A DNA stretch of 64,000 bases, taken from NCBI GenBank assembly GCA_905250125.1, contig CAJNOL010001065.1, forward strand, positions 1-64,000. Direction: 5' to 3'. Position 1 is the first letter of the stretch, and the number at the start of each line of letters is the position of its first letter. Made by a program: the position numbers and the translations under genes. The notes beneath the pieces are model-generated. The model was not told where the DNA came from, searched no databases, and saw only the letters and a program-made list of their open reading frames with translations. This document shows positions 1 through 11,157 of the stretch, piece by piece. Source of the stretch: Rotaria sordida (taxonomy: Eukaryota; Rotifera; Eurotatoria; Philodinida; Philodinidae).

Positions 1-39
1 AATATTTATCCGTCATTGTTCTTATAGACGGTATGAAAT

Positions 40-51
40 GTATAAATATAG
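40..51 (+). promoter_or_regulatory. TATA-like box upstream of the F-box gene
   Basis: The stretch gtataaatatag lies about 40 bases before the ATG at 88 and has the form of a TATA element. In such AT-rich DNA chance matches are common, so this is a weak call. Confidence 0.25.
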
Positions 52-87
52 ATTGAGATAAATGCATTCTGTGAGTTAGTTATAGAC

Positions 88-2227
88 ATGAACAATTTAA
101 ATAATGATAATCTCAATATACTTGATTTACCTGATGAAATTTTATTTATCATTTTTAAGAAACTTAATACAATTGATGTATTCCATTCACTAGTTGGTGT
201 TAATCAACAATTTGATCGATTAGCACTTGATCCTCTTAATGTTTATGATCTGGATATGACTGATATTATGACCATTAATTCGCTCTATGATAAAATTCCT
301 TCAATAGATACGGAAACTCTTTCAAAAATTTGTTCGAAAATCTTACCTCGCATTCATCGTCAAGTACATAAACTGACTGTTGAACAATATTCAATGAAAG
401 ATATTCTTCGTGCTGCCAATTATTCTGAACTTTATTCTTTATCATTAATTAATTTTCAAGCAAAAATACTTTATCAATATTTAAAAGGTATACTATTTCA
501 TTTTATTCGCTTTAATTAACGAGATAATGAATTTAATTATCGGAATTTTATAAAAATGGCCATTGACAAAATGCATATAACTTTTTAACAGAGACAGCTA
601 GCGGTCTGCAGTCTTCATCATTCGAAAGAACGGATCGACAACATCTCACTGTCCTTTCTTTCGAACAACGAAGGCTGCAGGTCTCGAGCTCTCAAAGTTA
701 TAACGTTATCTCTCTGTTATAACGTTATAAGCATTTTGCCCAATGCTCTTTTAAGATTCTGATAAATCATGTAAATTAATAATTATCTGTGTTTTTTTTT
801 TAAATTAAAGGTGATTTAATTCTTCGTGATCTTACCAAACAAATAACGCATCTTAATATTGATATTAAAAGAACAACAAAACGTTTTTCCGTGACTGTTT
901 CAAAGATTTTTGAATTAATCGTATCTTTATGTAAAAATTTAACTGTATTGAATTTTTGTGATATGTTTCGTACACGAACATATGAGACTCGCGTTTTTTA
1001 TCGATCATCAAATTATATGTCGTCAACTTTAATCAAATTAAAAATCCATGTTCTCCGTTTTGCTGATTGTCTTTATCTTCTTGATGGTCGTCTCGATTCT
1101 TTATCAACATTAATTATTAAGGTGGAACATATTTTTGATCTAATAATAGAGAGCGGTTCAAGGGTGAGTAGAATTTCAATGATTATGTTCAGCATGTGAA
1201 GTTAGAATTTCGGTCTAAGGAATTTTCACCCCGGACTTTCGGTCCGATACAAAATAAATATTAGACTGAGTGTAATTCGATTTTAATATGAAAAAAATTT
1301 TCTTCTGGGACGAAAATTCCTTGAGCCGAAATTCATGTAACTCTTCGGCAAGAAAGATGCTAAACTAGATAAATAATTTTAATTTTATTTATTTTGTAGA
1401 AAAAGCTTCCAAAATTGAAATATCTTTCATTCACCACAGCTAATGATACATGGGATTATGATAATCTAATTGTTCCATTACTTTGTCGCATGATAAATCT
1501 CGAAGAATTGAAATTATTTCTATTAGTAACAAGATTTAACTCGACCTATATTGATGGTATTCAATTATATAATCAATTTCTTATTTATATGACACAATTA
1601 AAGAAATTTACATTTTGTATCAACACAGAAGCCTACAACGAAGTTAAAGTTGAACTTCCATCGAATAAAGATATTCAACGTAGTTTCATTGGAAGAGGAT
1701 ATCAACAAGTTACTTCATATATTCATACTTATTCAAAGATTACAAGCCGATGTTTAATCTATTCACTTCCATATGATTTCGAAGATTTTGTTGCGATCGA
1801 CAATTCTTTTCAAGGTGGTATGTTTGATAAAGTTCGACAATTGAAGGTGTCTGATGGAATTCCTTTTGAACATAAATTCTTTCAATTGATCTCTAACGAT
1901 TTTCCTTTTCTCCAAGTCTTAAATATATATAATTATCATCCACAAAAGTACAAGACACATTCATCAACATTAATCACATTTCCTTATCTCACATTTCTTG
2001 ATCTACGACGTGCACATGTTCACTATGTTAAACTATTTCTTTTGAAAAACAATGCTTATCTACCTCGTTTGTTAAATCTCCGAATCAGATACAAATCACT
2101 CACAACGATAACAAAGAATTTCACCAAAGATGCATCGGATTTCAATTTTGGTACATTGAAAAGTCTTGGTGTATGTCGATCATTTGTTCGTCCAAAAAAT
2201 TTCCGTCAATATTTTCCTTTGTTATAA
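88..2227 (+). CDS. F-box protein with LRR-like remainder
   Basis: Three exons join in frame: 88-487, 811-1163 and 1400-2227, giving 526 residues. Residues about 13-50 form an F-box (LPDEILFIIFKKL, then VNQQFDRLA), the motif that docks substrate receptors on SKP1 in SCF ubiquitin ligases. The rest is rich in spaced leucines (LYSLSLINF, LTVLNFCD, LEELKLFLL, LQVLNIYNY, LTFLDLRR), which suggests degenerate leucine-rich repeats for substrate binding; that role is inferred. Introns end GGTATA...AAAG and GTGAGT...GTAG, and both carry a small foldback insertion. The ATG is the first in frame. A possible AATAAA signal follows at 2234. The substrate is unknown. Confidence 0.85.
561..745. mobile_element. 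Small foldback element (MITE-like) in F-box intron 1
   Basis: The ends are near-perfect inverted copies: CATTGaCAAAATGC at 561-574 and GCATTTTGcCCAATG at 731-745. Inside, a second inverted pair (CTGCAG..CTTC..TTCGAAAGAA against TTCTTTCGAA..GAAG.CTGCAG) lets almost the whole 185 bp fold into one hairpin. No coding capacity. It lies between the splice sites, so removal would leave a normal short intron. Confidence 0.7.
1205..1334. mobile_element. Small foldback element (MITE-like) in F-box intron 2
   Basis: Arms of about 23 bp at 1205-1227 (GAATTTCGGtctAAGGAATTTTC) and 1312-1334 (GAAAATTCCTTgagCCGAAATTC) are inverted copies around an 84-bp centre. It is non-coding and unrelated in sequence to the element in intron 1. 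Confidence 0.65.
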
Positions 2228-2233
2228 GTTATC

Positions 2234-2239
2234 AATAAA
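2234..2239 (+). terminator. Candidate poly(A) signal of the F-box gene
   Basis: AATAAA occurs 7 bases after the stop codon at 2225-2227. The position suits a very short 3' UTR, but the hexamer is frequent by chance here. Confidence 0.35.
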
Positions 2240-2786
2240 AGAAAAAATTTTTTTAATCTAAACTGTGCTGTAACAAAGAACAGAGAACATAGGTATAATA
2301 ATCTTTAAATCTCTTCTACATGTAGTAAATTACTGACTTTATTTCATATGAACAATGCTAACAACGAAAGTTTTGATGTGTAAAGTACAGAAAATTTCAG
2401 CATAATCAATTATCAGCATGAACAATGTCTAGCACAAGAATATTCAGCCTAAAAAGATTAGCCGAATATGTATCTGGATTTGTGGCTCACGCCGAGTGCA
2501 CGTTTAATTATAAGACTGGCGTTTATTTGAGTAATAAAAATATTGGAATGAGGAACAGTTAAAATATTAGTTAGCAATAATTTGTAGGTAATAAAAAAAA
2601 AACTTTATTTAAGCAACTTTATATTATTAAATGTACAATAATTAGTTCATTAAATAGCAGTAGGAATTTCATATTTTAGCAATAAGAAAAAGAAAAATTA
2701 AATAATTAGTTGACGACAAAAATTTCGCCCATCTTGAAATAAATTTTTTATATTATTTTCGACGTATGAAAATAGAATGCAATACA

Positions 2787-3219
2787 TATATATAGAGAGG
2801 AGTTCGAGACATTTACGCAGCATATAATAGTTTTATAAATGTTTGCTTCTTCTTTGAGCAAAGTAAAAATATGTGAATACATCTATACATCCATTTTTGG
2901 ATGACCTGTTGAGAGATGAGATAGTTCATGTGAAGTGAGGTCGAGTTTATAACTTTTGACTATTCAAAGGAGAGAGGTTTGGCTATGCTCCATCAACAGG
3001 CAGTATCAAGAACACTGAACACGAAATTTCGAATTGTAATTCATTCACTATAAATCCGTCAGTTCAAAATTTTGGTCTCATATCATACAACCCATCCCAT
3101 CCTCGAACAAGTTATCCAAAAATGGATGTATTCATATATTTTTACTTTGCTCAAAGAAGAAACAAACACTTATAAAACTACTATGTGCGGCATAAATGTC
3201 TCGAACTCCTCTATATATA
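2787..3219. mobile_element. Foldback element with ~110-bp inverted arms
   Basis: The left arm (about 2790-2903: tatagagaggagttcgagac, then ctttgagcaaagtaaaaata, then catccatttttggatga) returns inverted at about 3113-3219 (atccaaaaatggatg, then tttactttgctcaaagaaga, then gtctcgaactcctctatata). The 210-bp centre has no coding signal. It directly abuts the next element. Confidence 0.75.
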
Positions 3220-4145
3220 CTTAGGGCAATCCAAAAGTAGTGTCGTCAAGGATTTATTTTCTTATAGTAAGCTAAGAAAATTTTCTTTTTTTACCAATAG
3301 ATAGAGCGTCTTTCACTCTATCTTTCCATGCTATTCGATCATGCTTCAACTAATATCATGATAATAAACTTTCGATAAGATTTATTTTTTTAGCATGTAC
3401 TCTTGTTACAGATATTAAATAAACATGTTTTCCATTACAATGTTCAAACCACTAATACATAGTGTTCAAAATTAAAATGGGTCATTAGATGCAGCATGAA
3501 AAGTTCTACAATTTAGATAGGAACGCCTATTTTATCTTTGTACTTTTTGTTTTTAAAATGAACAAAGTTTTGAACGAACAATTTTTGATGTTTCGAAAAT
3601 AGATCGCACAGAGTTTTGCGCTCTTTCGAAAACAATTACAACAAGTTTTGTTGCACAGATTGTAGAGCTTTTCACGCTGCATCTTCTAGTGTATTCTGTT
3701 TTACTTTTGTGAAGCATATCAGAAGAAAAAAAAAATGAGATAGCAAAAAAAATGAGTTTGTTGTTTATCAAAAATTAGGTTTTTTCACTGTAGCAGTTCA
3801 ATTTCTCCAAACTTTGATCCATTCGTAAATAAAAAGTGCAACAATAAAGTAGACGATCGTATGTAAATTATAGAGGTTTTCGTGCTGCATCTAATGGTAT
3901 ATTTTGGTTGTTAATACAAACGTGTTAATGGTTTGAAAACTGCAATGGAAAAGTACCACCAGCACAAACGCTAAGGAAATAAATCTTATCAAAAGTTTAT
4001 TATCATGATATTAGTTGAAGTATGATCAAATAGCAAGGAAAGATAGAGTGAAAGACGCTCTATCTATTGGTAAAAAAAGAAATTCTTTCTTAGCTTACTC
4101 TTAGGGAATAAGTCCCTGACGACACTACTTTTGGATTATCTTAAG
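3220..4145. mobile_element. Tc1/mariner-like non-autonomous element with ~165-bp inverted repeats
   Basis: The ends are CTTAGGGCAATCCAAAAGTA at 3220 and its inverted, diverged copy TACTTTTGGATTATCTTAAG ending at 4145, followed inward by GTGTCGTCA / TGACGACAC. Similarity continues inward for about 165 bp (the pair around ATAGAGCGTCTTTCACTCTAT). A TA dinucleotide flanks both ends (3218-3219 and 4146-4147), as expected for Tc1/mariner target duplication. The interior has no transposase, only AT-rich DNA with three copies, in mixed orientation, of a short motif containing GATGCAGC (near 3488, 3678 and 3888). Assignment to the superfamily rests on TIR style and the TA flank. Confidence 0.7.
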
Positions 4146-4241
4146 TAATTTGTCGACGAACACAGTGTATTAATTAATAAGAGAAAATTTTCAAAAAAAA
4201 AATAATAATATTTTTTCTCTGTTGATTATTTTCAAAATAGA

Positions 4242-4540
4242 CTTTTAGAATATTTTGGTGAATTATTTTCATCGTCTGAATGTAAACGTATAATGTCAAC
4301 TGAATGTGATAATTGTCGACAAGTATATAAAACATCATCTATTGAATTGTACACGAATATCAATTGAAATTTTAAAATTAGTTTCGGATTTAAATCAAAC
4401 AAATTCAACATTATCTTATATTATTGATATATTACGTGGAATTAAATAATAAAACAATTCGAGATGTTGGTCATCATCGTTTACATGCATTTAATTCATG
4501 TCATCAATTAACTCGACTTGGTAAAGAACATATAGATAGA
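4242..4540 (+). pseudogene. RecQ/BLM-type helicase fragment (RQC zinc region), broken
   Basis: Three short stretches in different frames line up in order with the RecQ C-terminal (RQC) region of BLM-type helicases. First LLEYFGE...C...CDNC (from 4242), which matches the zinc-binding part. Second ISIEILKLVSDL...IIDILRG (near 4357-4443), a shift away. Third NKTIRDVGHHRLHAF...LTRLGKEH (near 4450-4535), shifted again and preceded by stop codons. An intron-like acceptor (caaaatag) sits just before the first stretch. No helicase domain is visible in the window. It is read as the relic of a helicase gene or retained fragment; two frame changes and stops make function unlikely. Confidence 0.6.
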
Positions 4541-4545
4541 TTTTG

Positions 4546-7500
4546 TTTTGAGAATCGGATCTACTACTAGTGCAATTAAACTATCATTTGAGAATGTTTG
4601 GAAAGTAGAGTTAAGTAATGTAATCCAATTGAGATTTTCAATTCATTCATTGTTAGTCATATGACTAGAAATATCCAGAATAGAGATTTGCGGAACCAAA
4701 TTTTTTGGCTTCCGATTCCAATGATTTTAGTTTTTGGGCTTCGGTCTAGAGAAAACGATTTCAGCATTTATTCGCATTAAATTTAAAAAACTAGCATTTC
4801 GGAAATACTCATGTTTTGATCTATTCAGTCAATGAATGCCACTAGTTTTAGTTATCTTTCTTGAATTTTGTTTTAATGGATATGATTTATGAGAGAATTC
4901 GCTCCAAAACTATAAAACATTTGACGACAATTTTTAGTTCTGATCTTCATAGAGACCGATGGAGCAATGCTCCTACGAACATTATCGTTATTATACCACG
5001 TACTATAGGTCTGTGTCTTCGAAAAATAGATACTCGCCGCGCTGAAATTTTAAATTGTCTCTCTAGAAGAGAAAATATGAAGACACAAGGGGGAAACAAC
5101 TAACTTTATGACTTAAATGATCTAAATGACTTTAAGTCATAAAAGTCAGTTATTTCCCTCTTGGAATGAATGGCATCTCTGTCGTCTTGGAAGACTTTCT
5201 TACTTAACTTTTCTGCCTTCTAAAAAGAATCAAACGAAAGCTAGATTCATAAGTAAAAAAAAATATACATTTTCAAACATTAGTTTCACAAATTCTTGTT
5301 TGATTTTAGCTTATTTGTTACTATATACTTGTAATTTTATCCAAAGAAAGACATTATGAACGATTTAAATCAATTGTAACATTTGTTTTTTATTGAGTCA
5401 ATTGATTTAACGGTTTTATTCAAAGTAATGTATGAAAGAAGAAGGTAAACGTTTGTATTAACACAGATTTGTTGTTAATGAGCAAAATATAAATCTAGCA
5501 TAGAGAAAATTTATGTTTTATAACTATCCATAGTTTTTACTATTCACTTTAAAATTTAAGACTTGTTTTTATGTGAAGTAATTCCTTGATTGAATTATGA
5601 TCTGTATTCAAAAAGAACGTAACGATATATAAAAATAGTAGTAAAGAGCGATACATTACGTATAAAGTTAACAGTTCCGTGAGTTTAGACTCTTCGAAAC
5701 ATCCATAGATAAATTGCATACAACTAATCTTTTATTTTATTGAATTTTTATTTCAATGAAAAAAAATATTTCATATCGATACAAAATCTTTCGTCTAACG
5801 AATATTTCACTATATAAATCAAACAAAAAAAAAAACAAAAACAATTAAAAGAAGAAATGAAGTCTTTGTTTTTTTTTCATTGATTATGTTGATTTCAATA
5901 GACGCCAAAAGATTAAAATGTGTGGTTCTAAAATAAATTAAAGAATCATTAATTTGATATCTATGTTATAAACAGCATAAATCAAAATCTTATCGATGAT
6001 GCAATTGATTATATATATTTAAAAAATCTCTATTGGATGTGACATAAACTCAACATTTCTTTGTTGACAAATTGATTTTTGCGACAAATCAACAAACAAA
6101 CTTATTTATAATAAGTAAGATATGCATTGAGAAGTTCACAATCTGATGGAGGAACGATCTCTGTTCTTAACACTGTCTACATGAAACACAGTTAATGTTT
6201 TTTGTTTCGAAATCACATTTTGCAGTATATAACACTGTTGTAGATAAGAAAAGACTCCGCAACTTATACCAAAATGCAAGCATTTTAAAAAAAAATATGT
6301 CGACGTTTATCACCGTTGAATTTCAATTTTCGAAAGAAATAGTTTTGATCTGCTTTACTGAAAAGAGAATAATGTCAAAGGAGCAATCTACACATAAAAA
6401 AGGAATTGCATTGTAGTTTTGTACACTGTGCTGAAAATGTTTAAAGCACATGTATGCTTATCCGCTGAAGACTGAACAAATTTTTGACAGCAAATTCTAG
6501 TTGATCTACCTCCGAACCTTGGTACAGTTCTTCAGTTTTTATGTAGGAATATTAGATCAAGTCATCACTGATGTATGGTCCATAATTTAGTCGTACAAAA
6601 CTTATTATCTGCTCAAATATGTTTTCTAAATCTTTTCTAATGAGCGAATCGTACTATTTGCCACTGAAGATGGATGAAAACCCTAACATTTAAACGAGAA
6701 TTTTGATGTACTGAACAAATCTATCAATTTGATAAAGTGAGAAATAAATGCTTGCATCTATTCTAATTTATGAAGCCCGAATCTAGAATAGGGATCAACC
6801 AGGTCTCAGTTCAAAGTTCAGTTCCAGGTACCGAGCTGTCCGAAAAATGTTGTGCTGTTTTGAGAAAGGTATTTCAGTAACAGAACAAAGGTTTATTTAT
6901 GCATGGAAGTGTCTTTTTCAAAACTCGAGCAAAAATTGTTCGGTCAGATCAGAGAATATTTTCAATAGATTCTCATATCTGAACTAGAACTGAACTTGTC
7001 AACCTCTTATCTAGGGTGCGCTTAAGTTTATCCAAGTCTTGTGACTTTGCTACCTCTGCTCTAAACTTTGGAAAGACTCAATCAAATCGATTTGTAATTT
7101 CATCAATATGACTACAGATTTTTTAATTGAATCTCATCTTTGCTAGTTTTATTTTTTCTATGCATTGAAACCTTTGAATGAGATTTAATAAATTTTCTTC
7201 AATTAACATATAGGAATTTCAGTTCTTCATCATTAAAACTTATACTAGCAATCAAAAATGATTCTCCTGAATAAAAAACTTATCAATGAGATTCCATAAG
7301 GACAAAAGTGTGGAACTAACAGAGTCCAACTGTTATAAATTTATGGTAATATTGTCAGAAAAGTTTTTAAAAAATGCCAAATAAACGAATAAATCCAAAT
7401 TATAACAATTTTTATAGTTGATACAAGCACTTGGAAATTTTATCATTTCGAAAATGTTTGCATATTTAGAATGATTTATTAGATTCATTCAACATCATTA

Positions 7501-8109
7501 TTTATATAAAAAAAAACGTATTTGTATTGTCAGATACATCTTTAGTGCCTAACTTCTTTTCTTCTAATCTTTGCCCATCCTTCCTTCACTCCTGGTAATA
7601 TATTACTTTGAGAAGTATAACTCAAGATGACAAATACTTATACAAGCTCTGTACAGACTTAAAAAAAACAATACAACTTTATAGTTCATCTGGATTATGA
7701 AGCATAAAATGAATCCATCCGGCTGACATTTATAATTTTGCAAAAAAATAGACCAAAAAAAAAGATAAAATAACATGTGTCTTATTCTTCGTACATATAT
7801 TTCTCCATTCAGTTTTCCGAAAGTAGATGAGTACGTGATACAATTTGTGCGTATTCAGATGGTAACATAACATGTCGATATTCATACATATCATTTTTAT
7901 ATGTATCACTATAGAGTGTTTCTTTCGGAGACATATTTTTATATACGAATACTTCTAAAGAAAATTTATTTCTTGATAAGAAAAGAAAAACTTCTAGGTG
8001 TTATGAGAAAAATTTTTATTTTTTGCACAAAAACAAATGCAAGATCAAAAACAAGAAAAAAAAATTGTAAAAACACTGAGATTTAAACATTCTCATATCT
8101 TTTTTTCTT
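4546..8109. other. Gene-free AT-rich stretch
   Basis: No splice-consistent coding region was found on either strand. Open frames at 4861-5103, 5126-5359, 6195-6416 and 7901-8086 are short, low in complexity and resemble no family. The one clear structure is a hairpin at 5087-5162. Confidence 0.55.
5087..5162. repeat. Perfect-loop hairpin, ~31-bp arms
   Basis: Left arm 5087-5117 (AAGGGGGAAACAACTAACTT then TATGACTTAAA) pairs with right arm 5131-5162 with few mismatches around a 13-base loop. It is non-coding and could be a tiny foldback element. Confidence 0.6.
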
Positions 8110-8913
8110 TTAAAGAAAAGTACATGAGGATTTTGATGCTTTTGTTGATGTAGGTGATAAAACAGCACGAACAGCATCATCAAAAACCTTTAATAAATCA
8201 ATAGAAAAAATGAAAAATTTTTTCATAAATTTAAAATATACACACACACACCTGTTTAAGACCTTTTTGTGTTAATGCTGAACATTCAACATATTTAAAA
8301 GCTCGTATTTTTTTACATAAATGTTGTCCTTGTTCACGTTTAATTGGTTGAATATTTTGTTTTTGTAACTGATTAATATATTCACAATCTTCACGTAAAT
8401 CTATTTTTGTTCCTAAATAAAAAGAAAAAAGTAGAAAATAAAAATTCTTCTGTTTTTTTTTTCTTAGACAATAAAAATAAAATCTAACCACATAAAATAA
8501 ATGGTTTATCTGGACAATGATGTCGAATTTCTGGCATCCATTTATTTGTTATATTTGTAAATGATGGTGGACTAACTACACTAAAACACACTACAAATAC
8601 ATCAGTTTGTGGATATGATAATGGTCGAAGTCGATCATAATCTTCTTGACCAGCTGTATCCCATAAACCTAATGAGACTTTAACATTATCAACAATTATA
8701 TTCGATGTATAATTATCAAAACTATAACAAAAAAAACAAAATACAATAGAAATAGTTCGTATGAATTGATAGAATTTACACTGTTGGAATATATTCTTCA
8801 GGAAATGCATCACTTGTAAATGATATTAACATACAAGTTTTACCAACAGTACCATCTCCAACAATAACTAATTTAATTGGTACACTTAGATGAAGATTTA
8901 ATTTATTTGCCAT
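8110..8913 (-). CDS. Rac-like Rho-family small GTPase
   Basis: Four exons (8913-8780, 8721-8489, 8412-8252, 8187-8110) give 201 residues. The protein is a membrane-tethered GTP switch for actin control. Visible motifs: P-loop GDGTVGKT (residues 19-26), switch I YIPTVFDNY with effector Thr44, switch [10 protein letters not shown] with catalytic Gln70, TKID (124-127), the Rho insert region, ECSAL, and a C-terminal CTFL CaaX box that ends in Leu and so predicts geranylgeranylation. LGLWDTAGQ and [11 protein letters not shown] are typical of the Rac/Cdc42 side rather than RhoA. All numbers sit nine higher than in human Rac1 because of a short N-terminal extension. The usual polybasic stretch before the CaaX box is missing (TSTKASKSS instead). 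The intron donor after exon 3 lies in a GTGTGT run. Confidence 0.9.
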
Positions 8914-11157
8914 CAAAATTATGGTTACTATTTCTCTTGTTCTACGCCCTGATGCCAATAGCAATATTCGAAGAAACAAAATATCGATTATAGCTAATGG
9001 CAAGGTCGTTTTGTATTCGATTACAACCAAAAACTTTTTTTTCTCTTTTCATAATTGACAAGTTTAGAGATATATGGATAAGATGACTACCAATGAAATA
9101 TCAAGCAGGTTCAAAACGGAAAAGAAAAAAAAACCATGAGCAATATAAAATCTTCAAAGAGGTTTTATAGACTATTTTTGATTAGTTGAAAATTATCCAT
9201 TGATATTTATTTTAGGTCATCTGAGTTAATCAGCTGCTCATAAATACAATTAATCTTTCTTTCTTTTTCGTAAGTGTTCGATTGCTAGACTTATATAGCA
9301 TTTTTTTTTCGCATAATAAAATATTTTTTTTATTTGTTTAAATAATTCAATATTTTATCCAATGATCTTCGAATATTCTTACCACGTAAAATGGACAGAA
9401 CGAAAAGCTACATTCCATATTAGATAAATGTCGTATTTTATTATTTCGATTAAATTAAAGAATACTAAAAGAAAAAAGAAATAGTTTTTTTTTATATAAG
9501 AGCTCATTGAATCTATAAGGTTACGATGAATCTTTATAAATTTCATTAAATGAAATTTGCGATATCAATCTTATGTCTTGAAGTATTGATAAGCGATGAG
9601 TTTTATGTTTATTCACAGTTTGAGATCGATCTTGTTGTCATATTTCCTGTGCATGAATTGACTTTACTAAAGATAAATGAATCGATCGAAGCATATATAT
9701 ATATATATATATATGGCTTCTTTCCTATAGATGTAATGTTTACCAGAAAATTGAAAATCATTTATCGTGATTCTTTACCGGGTTTCAATCAATCGGTCGG
9801 CTTTATTCTTGTCGGAAGCATATAAATAATAAATATAGAAAAAAATGAGTAGTCACAAGAGTAGTTACTTTATTTTCATTAAAAAAACATAAATATGAAA
9901 AATTATAAAATTACATTATCGAATAATTTAGTTTGCAAATAGAATAGACATATAATTTTTAAGCAAATTTTCATACATACCTATTTTGAAATATGATCAT
10001 TGATAAATATTTATATTTTGTGACGAAAGAAATTGATCTACGGAATTACTTAATCATTATGTAAAATACGTCTGTTATATTTTACTAAATAAAGTTTATT
10101 TTCTTATTTTATAAGATAAGAAAAGACAAATGATCTTTATTTTAATGTTATCTATTATTTATATTTTCAGATGACATAATGAGCATTACGACGTTTGAGT
10201 GTTGATTATAACTGAAGATATTTTTTTTAAACTCAGTTTGGATTTTTCGAATAATAAACTCGGATTTTTGTTTTTAGATATTCATATAATAATTTATACG
10301 AATTTTATGTTTAGTAAGTTAATTCTTCTTTTCTTTTTTTTTTACATATGAAACTTGAATTGTAAATAAATATTTCAATGCACTTTTGAATTGTCGTTGT
10401 TTGTAGTTTAAGAAAAAAAAAACAAAAGTAGAGATGTATGTTGACACAATGACATAGAAAATTTTTAATTATGACTCAGAAAAAAAGTCCTCAATAATTT
10501 TTCGTCCGTAAAGTTTGATTTTTGTACCTGTTTTTTTTGTTAATATCTTCTTTCCTATTGTTTTTTTTATTTATTAGGAACATATTTTAAGAGTTTGAAT
10601 GTTGATCTCTTATATCTATGTACATGTAGATGTCCGTTTAGTTCATTTTTTCTTGGTCTAAATAAATATATATATTATCTTCTGGAATATGAATATAATA
10701 CCCTTTTTTTTCTTGGAGTACTAATAAAATGTCTAGTGAATTTTTTAGTATCTATAATTGAACATGAAGTGTGTGTGTGTGTAAATTTGTCAATCATACT
10801 TTATAGGAATTAGAAAAATATTTAAAGAAATAGTTTTCTATACAATCTATAAAAATAAAATTCGATTAACTTCTTATTCATCTTCAATTATTTATTATAT
10901 ATGACTTTGACATTTTACAACGAAAATAGATAATGATGCAATTATATGTAAGAATAACATCTATATAAGGTAAAATTTATTCTTAATTTTTATACTTTTT
11001 CACATATAAGAATTTCATAATTACATATCGAATTTTATGTGAAAATAATATGGAACATAATATGTCCAATAATATATCTTCGATTATAATTATGAATTTA
11101 ATGTAAGGTTTTATTTTCTTTCAGATATTCTTTGAAATCAAATGAATAGTTGATAAA
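8914..11157. other. Intergenic region between divergent Rac-like and ATG9 genes
   Basis: About 2.2 kb with no supported gene. It holds both 5' flanks and an (AT)n microsatellite near 9693-9713. The open frames at 9550-9825 and 10595-10813 have no family resemblance. Confidence 0.6.

Noticed and set aside
3553-3771. Minus-strand open frame of 72 codons inside the mariner-like element
   Set aside because: Low complexity, no transposase motif such as DDE/D spacing.
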